A stretch of 64,000 bases of DNA from Globodera rostochiensis (lineage: Eukaryota; Nematoda; Chromadorea; Rhabditida; Heteroderidae). Below the pieces are notes generated by a model. The model did not search any database and was not told where the DNA came from. It was given only the letters and a program-made list of their open reading frames with translations. Where the stretch lies: assembly GCA_018350325.1 (NCBI GenBank), contig JAEVLN010000001.1, positions 981,501-1,045,500 on the forward strand. Reading direction: 5' to 3'. Both the position numbers and the translations under genes were made by a program. Below, in pieces: positions 56,401-64,000 of the stretch. Every line of letters begins with the position of its first letter. Position 1 is the first letter of the stretch.

Positions 56401-57474
56401 TGCTTTGATGCCAAAATGCGCAAAATATGCACAAAATGCCACAAAAAATGCCAAAACATTTATTCAAATCGTTGTTTTGATGCCAAAATGCGCAAAAATA
56501 TGTACAAAATGCCAAAACATTCCATTTCAAATTGTTGCTGTTGTGTTGCAGTGCTTTTGGAGAACGGGCACGTGCATATGTTTGGACGGAATTTGGTCGG
56601 CGAGTTGGGGCACGGCAACTGCGCTGAGGTGCCAGCCGGTTGCACATGTCCGGTGAAGGCCCTTATGTCCAAAGCGTGCGCGGTAAATTTAAATTCTAAA
56701 AAAAACATTGGCATTTTAAATTGTTTTTTTTTATATAAATTTAAGCATTTGGTGTGCGGTGACGGCTTTACGATGGTTGGAACGTTGGACAACGAGCTGT
56801 ACTCGTGGGGAATGTACAAGAAATTGAGCGAACAGCAACCGCAACAACAAAACGGTGCTAAACATCGCGGGGAGCTGGAGGAGGACGGCAGCGCGTCGTC
56901 CCTGTCCTCGACATGCACTTCGTTGACGACGTCCACCGACGGGACGGCGACGCCGACGACGGTAAGTGCCGTAGGACAACAAATTTTGTGCACGACGGTT
57001 GGGAAAATAATGGAATTGACGCTTAAAATTAGAGTTTTTGGCGGGAACCGCCCCCCCTCCTCGGGGGAAAAGTACGGGATTCCCGGTCCCATTCCCGACC
57101 TTTTTTTAACGGATTCCCGGTACCGTTAAATTTGAAATTTTCGTTTCCGCAATTTTTATTTTACCGGAACTCTATTCAAAAACGGTACCAAAAACCCCGG
57201 TTTTTTACCTTCAGGGAACGTTGAGGAGCGGCGAAAAAGTGACGTCAGAAAAGCCCCCGGGGGGACGTCGTAAAAAGGAGCAGCAACAACAACAGAAGAA
57301 GACGAAGAAGTTGGAGCAGGTCAAGGGCGTTCAGGAACTGCCACGATTTGAAATGTCACAAACGCGCGAAGGCCAATTGGTCCGTTACAAAACGAGAGAA
57401 AAAAAGTTTTTAAAAAAAATCCCAAATTTTTCGAGGTCCGAATGACAAATGCCAATGCCATCAAGGTCAGAGCG
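53425..57474 (+). CDS. nekl-1: NEK9-type protein kinase: RCC1 propeller
   Basis: Continuation of the same gene. Exons 53425-53607, 53688-53853, 54300-54429, 54483-54534, 54744-54813, 55072-55126, 55179-55260, 55554-55607, 55649-55748, 56552-56682, 56746-56961, 57215-57379 and 57436-57474. RCC1 repeat signatures are VYSWGDNDHGQLGHGD, DIVDVCCGEEHAVVLT, VFVWGVGENGRLGTG, VLAMGSNEHNKLN, VHMFGRNLVGELGHGN and LVCGDGFTMVG..LYSWGMYKKL. In NEK9 this propeller is autoinhibitory. Exon 56746-56961 adds a Gln/Ser/Thr-rich stretch and 57215-57379 a Lys/Gln-rich one, both likely disordered. The intron 54430-54482 is only 53 bp. The ends of the exons after 57215 are the least certain. Confidence 0.87.
55755..56545. 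repeat. About 63-bp tandem array in NEK intron
   Basis: About twelve copies of a unit including CACAAAATGCCACA, AAATGCCAAAACATTTACAT and ATCATTGCCATGATGCCCG. Two variants (CATTTCAATC and CATTTCAAATC) alternate in the first part. The array lies in the intron between 55649-55748 and 56552-56682, and its last copies are the most diverged. Confidence 0.92.
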
Positions 57475-57634
57475 GTAATGCTGCAGCCGCACCTGATGTT
57501 CAGGTGCAGTCATTTATTTGTGCGGCGCCTTTTTCAGCAGGAAGCTTAAAATGGGACAATTTGTCCCAAATAGCGGGGAGTGAATGAATGAATTTTGGCG
57601 TTCTGTTCTTGGCCCGGTTTTCCAAGATCCGTAG

Positions 57635-57859
57635 CGCTTCCGGTCTGAATCTCCCCCCCCCCCGTCCGAATCCCCCCCACAGCGCCAAAATTCCCGAATA
57701 AGCCTAAGTTTGCTCTAAGCTAAGCTTAGGCTTAGGCTAGCTTAGGCTTAGGAAGCCTAACAAACCCCAAGCCAGGGTAGCTCAGGCCTAAGTTAGGCTT
57801 AATCTTAGCTTTAGTACGGGACTGAATCAGCCATCGTGGGGGGATTCAGACCGGTAGCC
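57635..57859. mobile_element. Inverted-repeat element with TTAGGC words, on a NEK splice acceptor
   Basis: The ends are CGCTTCCGGTCTGAATC and GATTCAGACCGGTAGCC, with an exact 8-bp target duplication ATCCGTAG (57627-57634 and 57860-57867). The middle contains AAGCTTAGGCTTAGGCTAGC words. A partial relative lies at 46805-47005. Confidence 0.88.
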
Positions 57860-57874
57860 ATCCGTAGTATGCTG

Positions 57875-57997
57875 TAGGGCTGTTCGAGAGTCTTGACTAG
57901 TCGATAAATTTCTCGGTTTTTTTGGGTCTCGATCTCAAGTCTCGGTATCATTTCTCGGTCTCGATTCTCGGTAAATTTTAAGTCTCGAACAACCCCA
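57875..57997. mobile_element. hAT-type MITE, CTCGAGAC subfamily, directly at a NEK splice acceptor
   Basis: The ends are TAGGGCTGTTCGAGAG and GTCTCGAACAACCCCA. The flanks GTATGCTG and GTATGTTT share 6 of 8 bases. It sits 7 bp after the previous element and immediately before the exon at 57999. Confidence 0.82.
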
Positions 57998-57998
57998 G

Positions 57999-60594
57999 TA
58001 TGTTTGCTCATTCAATGTCGCAACAATCAGCAGATTGGACATCTGCCAAAAGTCGTCGTGCAGCAGCAGCAGCGCCGGTTCAGCCCCCGCGGACACGGAC
58101 TGCGACGCACTGCAGCAGTCAGCCGACTGCACCGGCACCGCCGCTGGCACTTCCGCAGCAGCCGGCGGCGGCGGCGCTGGTGCTGCAGGCCGGCCACGCA
58201 TTGCGCTGTCCGCACTGGTCGGTGCACGCTCGTGCGCCTTCAGCGTGGTCGACGTGACATGCGCCGTCGATGCTGCCGGTGCAACGTCGTCGTCGCAGCA
58301 GCAGACTCGCGGCAGAAAGAAGTTGGAAGCAGTGCGCATGCGTGCGCGCTTGCATTTTGGGCAGGGCTCGCAAAAAATGTTTTGATTGAAAATTCTTTTA
58401 AAAACTCTTTTGCCAGCCTTGGTGTGGTTTAATGTAAAGTAAGATACCGTTTTCCTCTATTAGTAGCCCCGGGGGGTTTCTATTTTTCAACTAACCCTCG
58501 AGGGGGGGGGGCTACAATTAGAGGGGGGGGGCTACAATTAGAGGGGGGGGCTACAATTAGAGGGGCGGGGGCTACAATTAGGGGGGGGGGGGTCTTCAAA
58601 TGGAGGGAGGGGCTACAATTAGAGGGGCGGGGGCTACAATTAGGGGGGGGGGGTCTTCAAATGGAGGGAGGGGCTACAATTAGAGGGGCGGGGGCTACAA
58701 TTAGGGGGGGGGGGGGGGTCTTCAAATGGAGGGAGGGGCTACAATTAGAGGGGCGGGGGCTACAATTAGGGGGGGGGGTCTTCAAATGGAGGGAGGGGCT
58801 ACAATTAGAGGGGGGGGGGGCTTTAAATGGAGGGGGGGGGGGGTGAGGGCTACTAATAGAGGAAATACGGTACTGAATTTGCATTTTTTGACTAATAGAG
58901 GAAATACTGTACTGAATTTGCATTTTTTGAAGTGCCGAGAAGCGCGACCCAAAAGGCATTGGGGTCAGACGCAGTTCGGCGCCCGACTCGCGTCCAATGC
59001 CGGCGGGGACGGAGACGTGGATTCGCGAGGAGTTGGACAACGCCGAAATCATTCCCTACAGCAAATTTGTAATATACCCAAGAGAGTCGAGACTAGGGGT
59101 AGCACGGGAGCGGGACTTTTGGGAAAACCCCCGAACCGGGATATTTTGAAAAACCGGTACTAAAATTTTAGTCCCAAAGGATGGACACTTCAGTACTGGT
59201 CCCGATCCCGGGCCACCTAGTCGAGACTATCGAGCAGGGCTGGACGTGATTTAAACAACAAAACCCGTGACCCGTGATCACGGGAGAGGACAACAAAATC
59301 TGTGTTGCCTGATTCATCGTGATCACGGCCCCCTCCCAAAAGCGGCGTGATCTGTGATCACTGATCACGTCCAGCCCTGCTGTCTCTGTCGATTGCCGTT
59401 TTGCCCAATTATAGTGCCAAACAAATTTAGGCAATTTCTGTGCGCGTTCGGAACGCGTCGGCATCACGTACAAAGTATGTTAGAAAAATGCTTAACAAAA
59501 AAAAGCTTAAAGAATGTATAAGCTTTTTCTTGGTGTTTAAAGTGTGCTCAAAAATGCGCAACGATTGCGCGAGGAAATTGCGCTGTTGCGCAGTCAATTA
59601 GTGGAGCACAAAAGCACTGTACGCGGCCATCAGAACCAAATGAGCCAACTTCAGGTGGGGCAAAAGTGGGCACTTAGTTAAAGCGCCCGGCACCGATAGG
59701 AAGTGATCGCGCGGCGTCGAAATATTCCCGAATGGATCTCGAAAATTTTGAGTCAAAAACTGGAATTTGATTAAAATGCGTGCGAAATTGGCTAGCCCCC
59801 CACCCCCCCCCCCCGGGGGGATTACCGGGCCTAGCCCTCCTCCCCGGGGATTACCGGGCCTAGCCCCCCCCCCCCCCCGGGGATTACCGGGCCTAGCCCT
59901 CCTCCCCGGGGATTACCGGGCCTAGCCCTCCTCCCCGGGGATTACCGGGCCTAGCCCCCCCCCCCCGGGATTACCGGGCCTAGCCCTCCTCCCCGGGGAT
60001 TACCGGGCCTAGCCCTCCTCCCTGGGGATTACCGGGCCTAGCTCCCCCCCCCCCCCGGGGATTACCGGGCCTACCCCACCCCCGGGAATTACCGGGCCTA
60101 CCCCACCCCCGGGAATTACCGGGCCTACCCCACCCCCGGGAATTACCGGGCCTACCCCACCCCCGGGAATTACCGGGCCTAGCCCCCTCCCCCACCGGGC
60201 TCCGAGTCGAGAATTTTCAATAAACGGAATTTGAAGCCTGAATAGAAGCCTTAAAATGCGCACGAAATCGGCTAGTCCCCCTGGCCGTTCCGGGTCTTCA
60301 AGTCTTTTTGAATAACGGAATTTGAAACCTAAGCGCTAGCCCCTCGGGGGAGTTCCGGGCAGCTTCTGCAAAACATTGAACGAATAACCCAACCATTTTT
60401 AGTCCAAATTGGCCGAGCTGGAGGCGTTGTTGAAGCGCAATAACAGTTCGCCCGGCCTGCCGCCCGTCAACGATCCACCGCCCGCGTACACCTCCGACTC
60501 CCCGGTGTTGAAGATCAACAACGAATTGGAGCACAAGCAGCACCACCACCAGCAGCAGCAGCAGCAAAATTCGCGGGCATGTGCCATTCTGTGA
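57999..60594 (+). CDS. nekl-1: NEK9-type protein kinase: C-terminal tail, coiled coil and CAIL end
   Basis: Last part of the kinase gene: exons 57999-58321, 58933-59068, 59415-59467, 59543-59654 and 60403-60594, in phase. A low-complexity Ser/Ala/Gly stretch (TSAAAGGGGAGAAG) precedes TETWIREELDNAEIIPYSKF. Then comes a coiled coil (NAQRLREEIALLRSQLVEHK, KLAELEALLKRN), a Pro-rich spacer (PPVNDPPPAYTSDSP), a His/Gln tract and the end NSRACAIL followed by TGA. NEK9 has the same propeller-then-coiled-coil order and dimerises through the coil. The final CAIL fits a CaaX box with Leu, typical for geranylgeranylation. The joins 58321/58933 and 59467/59543 were chosen for phase with weak donors; the last two exons are firm. 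Confidence 0.75.
58490..58857. repeat. G-rich tandem array, GGGGCTACAATTAGAGGGG units
   Basis: Repeats of GGGGCTACAATTAG with G runs and TCTTCAAATGGAGGGAGG segments. A higher-order unit of about 85-95 bp recurs about three times. The array lies in the intron between 57999-58321 and 58933-59068, G-rich on the coding strand. Confidence 0.85.
59094..59219. mobile_element. hAT-type MITE, CCGGGATT subfamily
   Basis: The ends are TAGGGGTAGCACGGGAGC and the imperfect complement CCCGGGCCACCTA, with an exact target duplication GTCGAGAC (59086-59093 and 59220-59227; 11 identical bases if flanks are extended). It is inserted in a GAGTCGAGAC remnant in a NEK intron. Confidence 0.9.
59236..59382. mobile_element. 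MITE, GATCACGG subfamily
   Basis: The ends are CAGGGCTGGACGTGAT and ATCACGTCCAGCCCTG, enclosing GTGATCACGG/CCGTGATCAC words. The target duplication is weak (CTATCGAG versus CTGTCTCT). A relative is the remnant near 6440-6580. Confidence 0.75.
59795..60200. repeat. Tandem array, GGGGATTACCGGGCCTAGCC units
   Basis: About fourteen copies of a unit near 30 bp in the last NEK intron. The first part has CTCCTCCCC linkers and the last part has CCCACCCCC linkers, indicating two phases of expansion. Confidence 0.88.
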
Positions 60595-61241
60595 TCAAAT
60601 CGACACGCATTTTCAATCAAATTTTCATATTTCAACTGAATTTTTGCGCGTCATAATTTATTATTTGTTTTTTTTTATATTATCGCGATTAAGTGCCATT
60701 TTGGGTATTCGAGATTTGAAATTTGCCGAAATGCCCTCGGGCACAAATTGACATTTAAAATCGACGACAAAATAATAGTAAAAAAGCTCTATTTATTTAT
60801 GCAGAATGTGTGTAAATGGCAATTAATTCGTTGTTGTGATTTTTGCGAATTGGAAGGCGCCTTTTTTGTTGATAAAGGAATGTGAATTCGATGCATAAAA
60901 AATAACATTGTTGCTGCAGGGCAGGGATGTAACCGGAGGCCAAAAAACAGTCCGGAAACCGGAATTCCGGTTCCAAAAGAGTCCGGAAACCGGAATTCCG
61001 GTTCCAAAAGAGTCCGGAAACCGGAATTCCGGTTCCAAAAGAGTCCGGAAACCGGAATTCCGGCTCAAAAATGTCCGGAAACCGGAATTCCGGCTCCCAA
61101 AAAATGTCCGAGAGTTCCGGTTACATCCCTGGCGCAAGATTTCCAGCGAGTACAAGACTCAAAAAGGCAGTCCCGATCAGTTGGGGGTGGGTGATCGATC
61201 TGTGTTGGCTGGACGGTGCCGGACCGGTCACTGATCAGTAA
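60595..61241. other. Convergent intergenic region
   Basis: Between the NEK stop and the stop of the minus-strand gene. It contains AT-rich DNA with AATAAT motifs and the MITE at 60924-61131. Confidence 0.5.
60924..61131. mobile_element. MITE, CCGGAAACCGG subfamily
   Basis: The ends are CAGGGATGTAACCGGA and complement (CCGGTTACATCCCTG). The interior is five rounds of AAACCGGAATTCCGG plus linkers AAAAGAGTC or AAAAATGTC. No exact target duplication was found. Relatives lie at 10989-11092 and 53865-54190. Confidence 0.82.
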
Positions 61242-63112
61242 TCACATAAACCACTGGATCAGTAGGACAAGTGAGGAGGCGATCCAAACGTAGGTGACCG
61301 TGATCACTTCGAACAACGACTGGGTGAGCGCGGGCAGTGCGCGTAGCGGATGGGGCCGAGGCAGCGCCACAGCGACGGCAGCAGTTTGACGAGCAGTAAC
61401 TGCTGCACAACCAGCATCACCTCCACCCCGGGGCATAAACATGCCGCCGCCACTGCTGGTGAAGAACACCGCCGGCGGGAAGGCGGACACGATGGTGTCG
61501 TTGGTCGTCACCGCAGGTGGCGGAGAGGACGAACTTGAGCCGGAGCAAGTTGGGGACGGATTTGTGGGCACAACTGCTGGAATTGATCCGAATTTTAAAC
61601 CCGGGCTCGAACATGTTCGACACCGACCTTCCAATTCGCATCCAATCTCTGCACCGCTCTTCAGCCAACTCTTTCGCGCACTCGCCCGATCGTTCGCCCC
61701 TCGTGCACAGCTGAAGTACTGCTTGGAGTCGTTGCTACCGTCCCACATTGCGCCATCCGCAGACAGAATTTCGTCAATCAACGTGTCCATTGACGGATAA
61801 CTAGACCAACCGAGCGATATGAAGCAGTCCCCGGACCCTCGACCCGCCATGTGTTCTGTTCCAGCTTCCCACCCAACCCCTGACCGAACGCACTGGACAA
61901 TGTCCTCAGTGCGCGATGTTCGTGCCGTCTCCATGGGCAGCTGCTGCTGTTCGTGCTGATTCTGCTCTCTATTCCCGCCCTCCTCCTCCTCCAATTCCAT
62001 GGCTCCGTTCACGTGTTCAGCAACATTTTTGGCCATATTTCGTTGGTGGTTGTTGTTGTTGTTGTTGTTCTGCTGCTGCTGTACACGCCAGAAGTCCTGT
62101 TGTCGTTTCCAAAAATCCGCGTCCCGTATCCATCCGCCTTCCGCTCGTCCGACCTAAAAATTTAGTGGCCTATAGGTGGTGCGCGCGCGTCGTCCATGTC
62201 CGCGCGCGCGCTCGTGTGCGTGCGTGCGCGCGTTTACCTCCAAATAATCCGTCGTGTTGCTTGGCGTTCCGTCCGCCGCGTCCAACGAGCGCAAATCCAA
62301 CGGCGGCAATGCGGGCGGTGCATTTGTGCGCAATTTGTGCTGCTGCTGGGAGGACAACGAGCGGTGGAGGCGCGGAAAAATGCCGCGGGAGGCGGCGGAA
62401 GCGGTACAAAAGGTGGAGGAACGCGTTTTTTTCTGAAATTCAAATGCAAAATTTGAATTTTGTGGCACACCGATTGATTATCGTATCCCATGAAGCGCTA
62501 TTTGGCACTACCGTATCACTGAGTTATTTGGCATTACCGTATCCAATAGAAGCGCTTTTTCGGCACAACCGTATCACTCAGGCGCTATTTGGCATTATCG
62601 TGTTACTCATAGTCAGGCGCTATTCGGCATTACCGTATCCCACCCATTAGGGCGTTTTTTGGCACAAACTTTGTTTAAATGTCCACCTTTTGCTGTTCGC
62701 CTTGGCGTTCTGTTGTCAGTTTGAGCGCGGACAGTTCAATTGGTGTGCCATTTGGCTGTTGCGTGCGCGTGCCTGGGCCCATCGTCATCACCGGCAAGCC
62801 AAGCGCTGCGGCGGACGGCGGCGGCGACGGCATCGCTTTGCCCGGCCGACGAATGCAGCACCAACAAAAGTTGCTGTTGTTGCCGTGCCTGGCGGTCGAG
62901 AAGTCCGGCGAGGACGGCACCATTGGCGCCGGAGGGGAAACAACTGCCGCCACCGCCGCTTTTTGGCCATTTCGGCTTCCTCCATTTTTGGTGCTTTTTG
63001 TGTTGAATGAAGCATAATATCTGGACACAATCCGTTTGTGCTGTTGCTGGTGGTTCTGTTCGGATTGAACAGAATGACAATGGCGGAGTGGCATGGCCGC
63101 CGTTGTCGACAT
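61242..63112 (-). CDS. Unrecognised Ser/Gln-rich protein with C-terminal membrane anchor
   Basis: Exons 62687-63112, 62238-62432 and 61242-62153 join in phase 0 and give 510 residues. Exon 1 has a cysteine cluster (NSNFCWCCIRRPGK) that could be palmitoylated. Exon 3 begins with a Gln/Asn tract (VQQQQNNNNNNNHQRN), then acidic MELEEEEGGN and a possible short structured part (WSSYPSMDTLIDEILSADGA). It ends in a hydrophobic segment SLFEVITVTYVWIASSLVLL followed by IQWFM and the stop, which looks like a tail anchor. I recognise no family. The gene is convergent with the kinase gene. Further small introns inside exon 3 cannot be excluded. Confidence 0.6.
62478..62660. repeat. Tandem repeat, GGCATTACCGTATC(C/A) units
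   Basis: About five imperfect copies (period roughly 32-38 bp) carrying GCGCTATTTGGCATTACCGT in the first intron of the 61242-63112 gene. Confidence 0.8.
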
Positions 63113-64000
63113 TTTCCAAATTTTTTTTTTGTCTAAAACGCGCCGAAAAAATTGTTGACAATGCAAAATTTAAAAGAGTTTGTTTCAACTGCTGCTGCAA
63201 CACAACCCAAGGTTATGGAGGCGGACAGAATAATTTATTGCGTATTTTTAAATGTGTCCTTTAAAAAATTCATCGCCAAAAGACTTTTTTTTGGAGAGGG
63301 ATTTGTCCTTGAAAGTTGTAGAGGAACACTTTAAATTTTAGAATCCAATTAAAAGAAACCGGGTGAGGACAGGTCATAAAGTGGAACATGAACGGACAGA
63401 AAAAAGGAGAAGAAAAAAAATAGAGGGAAGGAAGGAGTTAGGGAGGGAGGAGAATAGCGGGGGAAGAGAAGAAAGTAAGAAAATGGAGGGAAGAAAGGAG
63501 TTAGGGAGGGAGAAGGATGAAGAGAAGAAGAAAAAAGATGGAGGCAAGAAAGGAAGAAGATGGAGGGGAGAAAGGAAGATGATTGAGAGAAAGAAGGAGT
63601 TGGGGGAAATAGGAGGATGAAGAAGAAAAGGAGGAGGAGATTGGAATCAATGGAATTGAAAAAGGAAGAAAATGCTGGCAGCTGAAGGAATGATGTCGTC
63701 TTTCTCTTTCTTCCCCAGCCACCAGCATCAGCAGAAGAGGGCACATTTGAATCATTCTTCGCCTGCAGATGTGTTGAAGTTGTGTAAAAATGGGATCCAT
63801 TTTCATCCCCCCGGGGCAGCAAATGCCCCGTAGGGATGAAAATAAAGCAAAAAATGCACCCGGGGGGGGGGGGGAAAGGCGACAGATGCATTGTTAAATG
63901 GCGCTGACTCTGAGAATTATTTGTCGCCATTTTGTGCACAGATCGCCCGAGCCGTGTGTGTGAATCACACAAAAATGTGAGAGAATGGATTTGAATTGCT
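63113..64000. other. Upstream flank with purine-rich tract
   Basis: 63380-63660 is almost purely A/G (GGAGGGAAGAAAGGAG words), read as pyrimidine-rich on the minus strand. A short inverted pair flanks 63805-63850 (ATGGGATCCATTTTCATCCC..GGGATGAAAATAAAG). No exon is supported up to the window end. Confidence 0.5.

Noticed and set aside
63349..63972. Minus-strand frame of 207 codons, Ser/Phe/Pro-rich
   Set aside because: Arises from the purine/pyrimidine tract at 63380-63660; no homology or splice signal.
1..64000. tRNA, rRNA, riboswitch or snRNA genes
   Set aside because: I read for cloverleaf-like and conserved rRNA segments and saw none I could support. A covariance-model scan would be needed to exclude small ones.

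Overview
This window is eukaryotic, almost certainly a plant-parasitic cyst nematode of the Globodera/Heterodera type. Genes are split into many small exons (40-200 bp). Splice acceptors are of the nematode TTTTCAG type, and several introns use GC-AG instead of GT-AG. A member of a large F-box-like family that I recall from cyst nematodes lies at 38.6-40.1 kb. There is no bacterial-style operon, CRISPR array, rRNA or tRNA that I can support. Gene models below were built by hand, by matching splice sites and reading phase to recognised protein families.

Layout. 1-883 (+): 3' end of a lysosomal PQ-loop amino-acid transporter (LAAT-1/PQLC2 type). 6862-22067 (-): one very large gene of about 45 exons encoding a secreted protein with two tandem animal haem-peroxidase domains and a C-terminal VWC-like cysteine module. 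Its first domain has lost the distal catalytic residues and its second has kept them. 25807-27283 (-): calcyphosin-like EF-hand protein. 30296-31622 (-): PMP3/UPF0057-like membrane protein. 34233-34850 (+): small membrane protein whose first exon is a diverged copy of the first exon of the UDP-N-acetylglucosamine pyrophosphorylase gene at 43440-46293 (+). 38560-40075 (-): F-box-like family member with a damaged splice acceptor. 47168-49808 (+): unrecognised 7-exon gene, one exon of which exists as a transposon-riddled copy at 41.1-41.6 kb. 51206-60594 (+): NEK9-type kinase with an RCC1 propeller, coiled coil and a terminal CAIL box. 61242-63112 (-): unrecognised Ser/Gln-rich protein with a C-terminal hydrophobic anchor.

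The genes do not form a pathway. What dominates the window is repeats. Nearly every long intron holds its own private minisatellite, with periods such as 24, 25, 39, 65 and 81 bp. The intergenic DNA and introns are littered with short terminal-inverted-repeat elements. At least twelve of these have terminal repeats of the TAGGG/TAGNG/CAGGG type and 8-bp target duplications, the signature of non-autonomous hAT elements. Each subfamily is filled internally with its own short palindromic word (CTCGAGAC, CCGGGATT, CCGGAAACCGG, CGGATATCC and others). Several insertions are nested, and some have empty-site copies inside the same window.

The most unusual points are: (i) a 39-bp in-frame array that multiplies one 3' splice site and exon start of the peroxidase gene; (ii) a similar amplification of an exon-junction in the transporter intron; (iii) two elements landing on one splice acceptor of the NEK gene; (iv) a pseudo-enzyme/enzyme tandem peroxidase; and (v) a new gene built on a UAP first exon.
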